Positions 11,939 through 21,825 of a stretch of 50,976 nucleotides of DNA are shown one piece after another (position 1 is the stretch's first letter; every line of letters starts with the position of its first letter). The notes beneath the pieces are model-generated. The model did not search any database. It worked only from the letters and a program-made list of their open reading frames with translations, and was not told where the DNA came from. Both the position numbers and the translations under genes were made by a program. The stretch covers positions 7,039 through 58,014 of the forward strand of contig MNCI01035775.1 in assembly GCA_015680685.1 (NCBI GenBank), given 5' to 3'. The DNA is from Gnetum montanum. Taxonomy: Eukaryota > Streptophyta > Gnetopsida > Gnetales > Gnetaceae.

Positions 11939-12860
11939 ATGGAAGAAGGATCATACATCAAGTCACCAATTTCAATGTGGTTACCTTTACATGCTGGAAG
12001 ACTCAAATGCAAGAATTCTTTAAATAATCTTGGATGGATGCACTCAACTCATCAGTATCATTTTGGGCAGCAAAGGCAAGAGTAGAGGTAAGTAATCTAA
12101 AGTTTAAAATTTTGATACCTTTTCTATGGAATGTTGGATATGCGTTAAAAGAGACCATATGGCCTTCAAGTACCCCTAATTCTTATAGGTTATAAGGGAA
12201 AGATTATAGTGAAGAAAGGAGAAGAAGTAATATCTACACTAGCTAGGATGACGAAGACCAAAGCAAGGAAGAGGTAGATGACACTTCAAAAGATACACAC
12301 CTCATCTACATGGCTCTCACAAATGATGATGCTATCATATTTGATGATGAGGATAAAATAATGGATACTAATGAAGAAAGGTATGACCTTTTGTGCAATG
12401 AACTTCTATCTTTTCAAAATATTTGTATAAAGTTGAATACACAGCTAAAAATCAAGGATCAACATATTTCTTTATTAAATACAAAGATTTTAGATCTTAC
12501 AAAAGAAACCTTAGATCTAAGGGCTAAGAATAAAAAACTAACATTATCTTATGAGCAGATTAAGGAAGAACTTGTAGATACTAAACTTATGAATGAGATA
12601 TTGGTCAAAGGAAAGGAATCTCTTTGAATAGTTCTTAGACAGGGAAGAATTCCAAATGATAGAAGTGGTCTAGGATGTTGTCAATAGGAACAAGCATCTA
12701 TAATAATCTCATCTAAGCATAAAGCACTTCAAAGATTGAGGTAACCACTAGCACTATAGGTAACCTAAAGATAACTCCAAGGTTTGATAATTTCAATAAA
12801 AGGTTTTGGTGTTTTTACTGTAATAGATTTGGACATAAGCAATGGAATTGCAATTTAAAG
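11939..12860 (+). pseudogene. gag: copia-type Gag with CCHC zinc knuckle (decayed)
   Basis: Gag packages the element RNA. The start codon at 11939 is the first after the primer site. Early sequence gives a WKTQMQEFF block (the usual W-K-x-x-M helix of copia-type Gag). A clean open stretch at 12310-12627 is acidic, then coiled-coil-like (LLSFQNICIKLNTQL, LRAKNKKLTLSYEQIKEEL). The zinc knuckle at 12810-12851 reads CFYCNRFGHKQWNC, a perfect C-x2-C-x4-H-x4-C. The frames are broken by stops and small indels between 12000 and 12300 and again between 12627 and 12800. The middle of Gag seems shortened. Confidence 0.75.
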
Positions 12861-15205
12861 TTTTATCATACATAAGACTCCTTGGTCTTTGGTCTTACCC
12901 AATTGTACCTAGAAATGAAATTTTGCAGAACAAAAAGGAATGAAGGACAAATCAAAAGGGTAAAGAGAACAAAAAGGTATGGAGAATCAAGAGAAAAGAA
13001 TGAAGTGAAAGAACTTTCAACAATTTTGTAAAAGAAAGAAATAAACTAGAAATAAGTGAAATTGGTATGAAAGAAGGAACTTCAAAAGAAGAACCTCAGT
13101 TCCAATCTCCTTAGTCATTTTGATCTCCATTAGCAAGCAAGGTAAGTAATGGTAAGTATAGTTATAATCATTAAGCCTTGACTTGATGAGATTAGACTAG
13201 ATTAGTTTATTTTAATGGTTAAATGGAAATTTGTGCTACTTTTAAAATTTTTATTGAAAAATCATCTTTTGGATTCTTAACTAGAATGTATTGGTTTCAA
13301 GTGATTTAAAACCCTTAAATGTAATTCATGGGCCAAAATCTTTGTGTTGAACATTCATTTCTATTTAAACATATATGTCTTGTGATATGGCATTGTTACT
13401 TTCCTCTAAAATCATAAAGTCCAATTTTTTTTGAAGATTTTTTATGTACAATAAATGAAACATTTGAATTGGTACCTTTAATGTAATTCATGTATCTTCT
13501 AAGAAAAGAAACACTTCAAAAGAAATTCTTTAAACATATGAATTATTTGCTATCTTTATCATAAGATACAACTAATGAAAGACCTTTCTTTCAAAAGTCT
13601 CCAAACTTGATCTTAATATGGCACTCCAAATTTATGGAGACATCACCTAGTCCCTTGTGTAATCTTCAATGTATGTGTGATGTTTATGTCTATTTTCTTG
13701 TGATTATTTTTGATGACTTCAAGATATTTTACCATGTTTCGAAGTTTTTTAGACTTTTTTTTGACAAATCTAGGAGGAATATTTTTATAACATAACTAAT
13801 GTAAGACCTTAGTCTCCATACTTGATCTTAGAATTTCTATGCAACATGGAGATCCTATAAGGCTCAAGAAGATAATACCAATCTTTCTACAATAGATGTA
13901 TTATGATCAAAGAAACTAGAAAGAAATACAAGAACAAATGCAAGGGGAGCTTGTACCTCATCAATGGTTATCATCTATAGGCCACTCGTGTAGGGGGAGT
14001 CTTTTGTGACTCTTACCAAAAGATACTCAAGAAAAAAGACTTTCTACTCCAACATCCATAGCCAAAAATGATCAAGAAGAGGACTATTCATTTTAGAGTA
14101 TGGAAAAGTATCCAAGGTAAAAGTATGAGTTAATTTTGGTCAAGCTATATTTTGGATATTTCTCCTTGTGATGTATTTCTTGGTGATGGTATTTAGAATT
14201 GACATGGCTATATACAAATTACTTTATGGACATCTTGTAAAGGATATGTTTAGTTTTTCTTGAGAGATTTATCATGATAATTTATATTGCTTTTCTCTTT
14301 CTTATTGGATGTGCATGTATATACTCTCCTTGTTATAGAATTTCTATGCCTTATCCTTTTGTTGATATTTCAAAAGAAGAAGAATATTGGATAATTTTAG
14401 AATCATGTGCTATTGGTTTATTTTGGCTTATGACTTTACATAGTCAAACCTTATACATCATCCTTTTGTTTTAATTTCTATTGCAAAAAAATTAGAAGGC
14501 TTGGCTTAGTTATATTTGAATTGGTTATGGGTCATTAACTTGAGGGTAACTCCTAAATGGAATTTGGTTTGAAAACCCTCTGAAACAATGTTATAAAATG
14601 CTCTGAAAATTTTTTATATCTCTATGATAGCATCATAAATATATCTTCTTTGAAGTTCTCACATTTTCATTTTGAAAGTCTAAAAATAAATGGATATTAT
14701 ATCGTAAAATTTTTCAAAATGTGGAGAACTAGAATTTGCATATCTCTTGATCTGATCTGATCTAAGTATCTCTTATGTGTTACATATGTCTAAAATCCTA
14801 TGGTACTTATTACATATTGATGAAAATTATGTATTATCTTGGTCTATCTAGTTGCTTTGCTCAACTCCTTTTTGATGACGTCCAAAAAGGTAGAGATATT
14901 TAGTATTATATTTGATAGTAGTGAGGCATTATTAAAATATTTGATTGTCAGATAAAATGCTCTCATCTAGGAATATATTATTATGCTATCATTTCTGAAT
15001 ATATAAGCATGATGTGATGTAAAATGACTTAAATGATTGTGAGTTAGTACACTTTGAGTCTAATGACTATATTCATCTGAATAATTATGATTTAGTGTAC
15101 TTTGAAATCTGATGGTTGCATCAAAACTGATGACATGAGTGATATTGAAAATATATGACTTAATGATTTATGGGAGATTACTAACCCATTTTCTTAAGTT
15201 TAGGA
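12861..15205. other. internal noncoding region of gag-only element
   Basis: This is the space where pol would lie in an autonomous element, but no protease, integrase or reverse transcriptase motif is readable in either strand. A direct repeat joins 13571-13640 and 13796-13860 (AACTAATG.AAGACCTT...CTTGATCTTA..GGAGA). The hydrophobic open frame 14274-14474 has no family resemblance. A purine run GTAGGGGGAGTC at about 13990 resembles a second polypurine tract. Confidence 0.6.
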
Positions 15206-15229
15206 AATCACTAAAAAAGTAGAGATTAT
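15206..15229 (+). promoter_or_regulatory. polypurine tract before 3' LTR
   Basis: AAATCACTAAAAAAGTAGAGAT is purine-rich and ends directly at the 3' LTR start (TGACC at 15230), as expected for the plus-strand primer. Confidence 0.65.
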
Positions 15230-16478
15230 TGACCATTTGGTATGTCAAAACCTTAAGGTAAATAGAGAAGAAAGGATGTTTGTTATGGATGTTGTATTTA
15301 CAAGACAAGAATAAGAACTCCACATCATGGACAAGGACTTAAGAAAGCATGGCTATCAAAGTAAAATACTTCATAGGAAAAATGAGAGCATGGACAAGTA
15401 CAAAGACTACAAGCTAAATGAAGACACTCTAGGAATTGAGAGGAAGCTAAGTCAACAAAAGAAAGCCTCAGGAAGTAGAGCTCAAAAGTTGAGAAGACAT
15501 CTCCAAGAAATAGAAGACATCTCAGCCAAGAGGAAGTTAATCACTAGAAGTCATCTTCCAAAAATAGAAAATGTATTCTCTTGAAATAAGATGTCTTCCA
15601 GGAGACATCCTCTTAGAAACATCCCGTTTAAGAAGGAGACATCTCCCTAGAATTAAGGCTAAATTTAGAGAGATGCCCTAATCTTGAAGAAGATGTCTAC
15701 ATTAGCTATTAAATAGTCATTGCATAAATTTTAAGGTGTTTTCAAAAACTTCAATGCTATAAGAAGACTCCAAATTCTTGAAAATTGAGCAAGTATTATC
15801 AACATCAAAGCAATCATTTTCATGTCTATCCTCTTGTACTCTTGTCCCACATTATCACATCGTTTTCTTGGTTATATGTTAATTAGATGTTGAATTGAGC
15901 CTCAATGACAAGGTCTTGTAATTTTAGTTACATTCTTTCCCTACTTTTTACATTTTTTCTTGTTTCCTGCAAGGTTGATGTGCTTCTTGTGAGAAGACAT
16001 GTATATTAAGATTATCGAGATCCTATAGGATTGAGTGATTTTGTAATATCAAAACACTCTAGAGCAAAGCTCAATTTTGTAAATGTTGTGGGAACTTTGA
16101 AACCACATTCTAAGCTTGTTGGAACCTTATAGGGTTGAGTGGTTTCATAGTGATTAAACACTCTAGAGCAGAGCTCAAAGCTTGTATAGGGTCTGATGCC
16201 CTTCAAACCATATTTTGAGCTTGTAGGAACCTTGCGAGGTTGAGAGATTTCACAGAAACCAAACTCTTTGTAGCAGAGCTCAAATCTTGTAAAGGTTATG
16301 GTATCCTTTAAATCACATTTTGGAAGAAACAAACTCTAGAGGTATGCAAGGAATCTACCCCCCTAAGTGTGGACTACCCAAGTTTTGGAGCCACATAAAT
16401 GTTATGTTTAATTTGATGGCTAGAACTTGTTTTAATTGGGAAACTTATTCAACCCCCCTTCTAAGTTTTCGATCCTCA
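15230..16478 (+). repeat. 3' LTR of the gag-only element
   Basis: Partner of 10647-11881 with the same termini. The AGATGTCT/AGACATCT dyads are at about 15495-15705 and the three 105-bp units at about 16006-16326. It ends in GATCCTCA at 16478, where the host RNase H reading resumes. The open frame 15327-15584 is LTR sequence, not a gene. Confidence 0.9.
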
Positions 16479-16930
16479 CTGCTACCATCATAACATCCCT
16501 ATCTAGTGAGATCCAAGCCTTTGCTTATCATTTTGAATTCCCATATACCAATAATGTAGTGGAGTATAAGGGTTTAATTAGATGGATGATGGTAGCTCAT
16601 GACCTAGGAATCAAATACTTAATGATCAAAGGTGATTCACAACTTATGGTCAACCAAGTACTCAAAGTTTATGCATGTAAAGCCCAACATTTGCAATCTT
16701 ACTATGATCTAGGTAAGAAGCTGATACAAAAATTTACATACATTGATATCCAACATGTATCCAAAATTAAGAACATGCTAGTTAATGCCATTGCAACCTT
16801 AGTCCTCAGTGTAATGCTTGATGTGTTTAGCAAATTGTCTTCCTTAACAATGGACTGTGCTATTTCCATCACAAAAAACACTAAGGATACCTTTGTAGCC
16901 TCTTTTAGTACGACCTTGCCAAGGGAATGA
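16479..16930 (+). pseudogene. pol: second (archaeal-type) RNase H, main piece
   Basis: The reading continues from 10646 after the insertion: SSEIQAFAYHFEF, TNNVVEYKGLIRWM (the conserved N-N-x-x-E-Y block), GIKYLMIKGDSQLMVNQV (the conserved GDS block) and QHVSKIKNMLVNAIATL, where the normal Asp of ADALA is now Asn. The frame is open for 150 codons. The position after the first RNase H, and the TNN..EY and GDS blocks, identify the extra RNase H of Tat elements. Confidence 0.88.
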
Positions 16931-16931
16931 T

Positions 16932-18156
16932 ATGAAGATATCAAATTTTACCTTATGCATGGCGAATCTCCATAGGACCTAACTACTTGTCAATTGGACA
17001 TCATACATAAATGTTCAAAATAGTATGTCATCATAGGAAATAACACATCATGTTGATGAAATTACCATGGCATATTATTAGTGTGATTGGGCAAGACCGA
17101 AGCTAGCATAGTCCTTGAGCAATTTCATGAGGATATATGTGGAGGACATGTAGGACCTAAAACCATGATCACTAAGATTAGGTAGCTAGGCTGTTACTAG
17201 TCCTATAGGGAAAAAAATTGTCTACATCAAGTTAAAACTTGTGACACTTGTCAATGTCATTATAACATGATCCATGTGACACAAAATGAGTTACATACTA
17301 CTTAGATAACTTGGCTAGGCTAGATATCATTGGACCTATAATGCTTAAGTCTTCCATAGGGCATAGTTTCATCATCACCGCAATTGAATAGTTCACAAAT
17401 TTTTTTGAAGCTATTTCCATAAGGAAGACAACATCTCAACAAGTCTATACCTTTTATACTCAATAACATAGTAGCCCGTTTTGGTATACCAATGATCATA
17501 GTCACTGATAATGGATTATAGTTTAGTAACTAAGAAATGAAATTTTTTTTTCATGACCTAGGTATTAAGTATTCCTTTTCATCATCGTACTACCCTCAAG
17601 CCAATGGACAAACCAAAGCGAGAAATAAGGTCATCATGAACTTGCTTAAAAATATGTTGAATAATAGTAGAAGAAAGTGGCATGAGTGACTTGTTCATGT
17701 AATTTGGACCTACTAAACGACCTATCAAACTACAATTGGTGGAACCCCATATAGCCTAGTTTATGATTTTGAGTTGTTTTACCTTTTGAATTGCAAGTTC
17801 CATCTCTCCAAGTGGCCCTATCAAACTTCATCAATGATGAATAGAATAAGAACCTACGGACCATGGATCTAGACTCGATGAAGGAGTAATGAGTGCAAAT
17901 GCTTGTTCACATCAAGTGATACTAGAAGAAGTAAAAGAAATAGCACTATCACAACCTAAACAAGTGAAAGATCAAGAAGGAAGACATAGTTATCAAGGTT
18001 GTCCATGAGAATGTGGACAAATTCTCAACCAATTGAAAAGGATCTTTCTTAAACACTGGGGTCAAAAAAAATGAAGCTTTTCATATAGTAGACATGAATG
18101 GAAATGAGTTGGCTAATCCAATTAATCATTCCCATCTAAAGCCTTATTATATCTAA
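16932..18156 (+). pseudogene. pol: Tat-type integrase (decayed)
   Basis: Integrase joins element DNA to the host chromosome. The zinc-binding HHCC domain is readable at 17123-17265 (FHEDICGGHVGPKTM ... VKTCDTCQ). The catalytic core follows: LDIIGPI (about 17321), VTDNGL (about 17503) and PQANGQTKARNK (about 17594), where the third catalytic residue, normally Glu, is Lys (AAA at 17615-17617). The C-terminal part is readable in another frame to a terminal HLKPYYI at about 18150. At least two frameshifts and many stops break it. The Glu-to-Lys change alone would abolish DDE catalysis. Confidence 0.85.
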
Positions 18157-18356
18157 CACATATTCTTGACAAGAACCAACATGGACATCTACAACCATAA
18201 TGACTAGCAACAAGTGAGCTAGCCTTCTTTTCTTTGTCTCTTTTTTGCACAATAATTGAACTAAAAAAATTTGTAGCATCTATAATGTAAGATGAAAATT
18301 CCTTTTGGGTGTAACCAACTATAACCTTTGATCATGAGCTTGTAGTGGTGTTTTGT

Positions 18357-18411
18357 GTTCTTTGTTGATGTCTCTCAGGTCAACCTCCAAACATCAACAA
18401 AGAGGGACCAC
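18357..18411 (+). promoter_or_regulatory. polypurine tract and 3' terminus shared with the Gag-PR element
   Basis: CAACAAAGAGGGACCAC precedes the LTR start at 18412. About 80 bases here, including CCTCCAAACATCAACAAAGA, match the minus strand of the element at 21826-31098 just before its 3' LTR (plus coordinates 23657-23735), and the match continues into the first bases of the LTR (CGAAACATCACC against TGAAACACCAC). A local inverted repeat TTTGTTGATG..CATCAACAAA (18361-18401) is present here. Confidence 0.75.
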
Positions 18412-19855
18412 CGAAACATCACCAAGAAAATATATGTGGTAGCCTATAACCTTCACCACCTGAGTTGAGAAAAAATTTCATTATAAAATGAGCTATAGCC
18501 TTGCATCTTTTAACTTCTTGGGGATGAAAAATGCCTCATAGGTTATTACTACCTCACTTCCCATGTGGAAAAATTGCTATCATGTCTATATGTGGGCTTG
18601 GGAAGGATATAGGTGCCTTGGGGACTTCCAAGTTTGGAATTTTCATGGGTTTTTATAGAGGTACAACCTCAAATATAATAAAACCACATATCCCTAGCAT
18701 AGATGGTGTTGGATTTTCACTTTTTAGCAACAAAACCTAGCATAGTCACCATAAAAACCAATGTAGCTACAAGACCAACATTGTTGTTATTTGGTTTTCA
18801 CTTTTTCCAGCAATGGGCATCGTAGTCATGATAACCCTTTAGTGGTGACAAGATGACAAGTGTAGTCATGCCAAATCTCCAACAACTATAGTCTTGGCTA
18901 ATGTAGTCACCATGTTTTTAGAAGATTTCAAAAAAATCCAATGTAGTCTCCAAGGCCAATGTAGTCAAGGTAAAGGCTATCATAGTCACAAAAGTTTGTT
19001 TACTATTTTTGGTATGTAGATGAATTTTGGTGGGCCAAAAGTTACATAAAATGATTAACTGTGCTAGAAATTATAGTCATTATGCCTACAATCAATTTGT
19101 CAACAATCATGGTAATAATTTGCAACATTAAATCTGCAACCCAAAGCCTATAAAACCCAAGCTTAAATACCATATTCAAATTCCAAAATTTTGATTTCAA
19201 AAAGTAATTGGCTCCAATAATTTTTCTCAAAAGCCCCCAACAATTTTCAAAAATATCAAGCTTTCACAATTCATAGCCTTTGACAGCTTTGAAAGCTTGA
19301 ATTTCATTTGGTATTTGCACCAAGCATTAGAGACTCTTGATGTAGTACTATTGGAACAAAAGCCTGTACCATTGTTACCATCACCCATAGCCAAAGTTGT
19401 GATCCAAATAAAAAATTAGCAAGGAGTTGCAAGTGATTTGAACTAGGAAGTGCTTAGATCATGGAGATCAACTGTAGAACACATCTTGCCATCTCCAATA
19501 GGCTTCAAGCTCTAGTCAAGCCAACTTCTCTTTCTTTGGCCATCCATTTGTACTCTTTTAACTTTTTCACTTTCATTTTACAAATTTTTTAGTTCATTTG
19601 TAGTGTAGATTTTACTTAAAATTTAATTCTATGATATTTTTGTTCAAATCTACAATTTTATTTCTATTTTTACCTCTATTTGTACTTCATAAGTCCTTGG
19701 GTGATTAACAAGGCTTTCTAGGGTACCTTAGATCCCATTTTTTGAAGGCCTTTGGGATCCAAGGTTAAAATTGGCAGTAGCTTGGGATTTTTTGGTTTTT
19801 TAGTGACTAAATTTTCCAAGTGCTACATGATTGAATCTCATAACATATTTATAGC
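18412..19855 (+). repeat. 3' LTR of the Tat-type element
   Basis: It begins CGAAACATC, where TG is expected (start fixed by comparison with the Gag-PR element). It contains seven or more half-sites of the form (A/T)GTAGTC or CATAGTCACC between 18739 and 18995, the same half-site found in the 191-bp array. Its last 320 bases match 730-1045. The end near 19855 is approximate because no target duplication could be found. Confidence 0.6.
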
Positions 19856-21820
19856 CTCAAAAGAGAGTTCATAATATCTGATATCACAAAAGCTTAAATA
19901 CATCATGATCCCATATCAAATTGAAAACATAAGAAAAAGCTCTAAAGATCTAGCTCCATCACGATTAAGCTCCTAGCTTCTCCCACCTAAATCTACATTC
20001 CCACATGCACAAAGGATAATAAACCTTCAAGTAGAGCTACCCACCTTCATGCACCTAGAACAAGCTTATGGACAAGCATATGATATACAAGAAGCCATCT
20101 CAAGATTCATGAGATAATATACCAAAAAGCCATATCCAAACCATGATATTCAAAAAAAGTCAAGAGACATGCAAATCGAGAATGTACTAGATTTAGTCAT
20201 CGACAAGGACTCATGGTCCATAAAGGTTTCACCTATCTTGGATGCTAGTGACTCTCCTTAAGGATTAGTTGACCAACCTTACCTCTCCTACATGAATGGA
20301 ATCTAGAAGCAAACTCATATGTATTACCTATCCTTTAGTTTTCCATCATGAAAACTAGCCATATGATGTAATTATTATCCAATGTCATAACCTAAGTGCA
20401 ATCATAGGAAACATGGATCAAGCAAGAATGCCAACCTTACCCCCCATAATGCCTACCCGATGACACTTAGATCTTTCCACCTATAGTATGATCATAAGCA
20501 ACATGATTCAAGTTTTAGAGGCCAACCTAGACTTTCCACAATGCTTACCCATCGATTCCATAACAATGCCTCTTCAAGAGATTAAAATAAGACATCAAAG
20601 ATCAAGCATACTACAAAGATTATGAGAATAGCATGAAATAGGAAAGATAAATAGTATCCATAAGATGACCATAAAATGGTGCATTTTACCTAATTCTAGG
20701 TGTTTTGGATCTATTTCAAAGAGTTTAAGATGTCTCAAGGTCAAAGGAGACCTATTTGAGTATAAAAAAAACTTCAAATCTTAGTTTTGGTAGTTTTCCA
20801 AACAGTCCTAGGAAGTCAGACATCTTAACCTACAAAAAGGCATCTCTGGTGAGATGTTCCTAGTCTAGTAGAGACATCTCCTACAAGACATATCCAATTG
20901 TGAGACATCTCCAACTTTACCAAGACATCTTTTACTAAACATATTCTTCCTAGGGAGACATCTCTAGCAAGACATCTTCTCTGCTAGAGAGACATCTCCT
21001 ACAATTTCTAGTGTTTCAAGAAAGATGTCTTCTTGATCTCCAAGATGTCTCATTCAGTAAAAAAAAGATGAAATAGTCATAAAAGATCACTAAAAGGATA
21101 AAAATTCATTAGAGACTTTAGAAATAATGATGATAAGGTGCTAATCAGAAAGAAATAACTAAATCATCGAAATTAAATATGGGAAATAAAGCTTGGATTG
21201 ATTACTCTACCTCAACAAATTGAATTGCATGAAGATTAGACTACAATGCATAAAGCTATATGCCAAGAGATCAGATCTCCAAAATAGAGGATGAAATCAA
21301 AAATGAGTAAGAGAAATTGATGCTAGATAGATATGGGAACTCACAATTAAATACCAAACTACAAACTTCAACCAATATACCAACAATGATTTACAATGAA
21401 TTATCTCCAAAAATCACATACATGATAAAAGAAAAAGTTCCATAAAATTTTGGTAAGCAATAGAAAATACCCAATTGACTTAGAAAAAGAAATGAAATAA
21501 AGCATTGTGAAAATTTATTAAAAATATGATATGTTTCCAAAATTTCATGTTCTAGTTCACAACATGTGCCACCTTCCATCAACATGTTCTTAGCAAGAAA
21601 TAACAAGAAATTAGTAGCATCCATCTCCAAAAGCTCAATAAAATAATATTAATAAAAGATACCTACAAATACCAAAACAAGAATTTAAAAGTAAAATATT
21701 TCAAAATGAAATTATCATAAAAATATAAGGCAAGTTAAATAAAAGGTAATTAAAAGATTTCACAATATAATGGACCACAATCATTAGTGTTCTTAAGGTG
21801 ATGAAATCAAATCCTCCACA
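19856..21820. other. noncoding region with no recognised gene
   Basis: No coding family is visible. The only strong structure is the AGACATCT array at 20815-21060. The minus-strand frames at 20595-20777 and 21391-21630 have no family resemblance. The region is the left flank of the insertion site of the Gag-PR element; the right flank (31104 on) carries a minus-strand gypsy primer site, so the internal part of that older element may be here, but I cannot read any. Confidence 0.5.
20815..21060 (-). repeat. AGACATCT/AGATGTCT dyad array
   Basis: About ten copies of AGACATCT or its complement AGATGTCT lie within 245 bp, often as GAGACATCTCC. The same motif clusters in both LTRs of the element at 10647-16478. 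On the minus strand the array is followed within about 100 bases by TTTTTTTATACTC, a TATA-like box, so this is probably the upstream part of a related LTR (solo or truncated) on the minus strand. Confidence 0.6.
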
Positions 21821-21825
21821 AGACT
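21821..21825. other. target site duplication AGACT (left)
   Basis: AGACT directly precedes the LTR terminus at 21826 and is repeated exactly at 31099-31103 after the other LTR. A perfect 5-bp duplication is what LTR-element integration leaves. Confidence 0.9.

Larger units (their letters stand above)
10647..16478 (+). mobile_element. complete gag-only copia-like LTR element
   Basis: Two long direct repeats, 10647-11881 and 15230-16478, both begin TGACC and end CCTCA (TG..CA). The first is followed by a methionine-initiator-type primer site and the second is preceded by a purine-rich tract. The internal region of about 3.3 kb encodes only a decayed Gag with a CCHC zinc knuckle; no protease, integrase or polymerase was found. 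It sits inside the second RNase H of the Tat element. Flanking 5-mers are CTTTT (left) and CTGCT (right), so any target duplication has decayed. The gag type suggests Ty1/copia, but without pol the superfamily is not certain. Confidence 0.9.
8611..19855 (+). mobile_element. Tat-type Ty3/gypsy element (old, nested host)
   Basis: Order on the plus strand: pol linker and reverse transcriptase (8940-10020), RNase H (10038-10500), second RNase H (10599-10646, continued at 16479-16930 after a nested insertion), integrase (16932-18156), polypurine tract (about 18378-18404) and 3' LTR (18412 to about 19855). The presence of two RNase H domains is a hallmark of the Tat lineage. The left boundary is uncertain; I start it at the first segment that lies near pol. 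Upstream gag and protease were not recognised. Confidence 0.7.

Noticed and set aside
14274-14474. Hydrophobic open frame as an envelope-like gene
   Set aside because: No signal peptide and transmembrane layout that can be defended, no family match, and AT-rich DNA gives such frames by chance.
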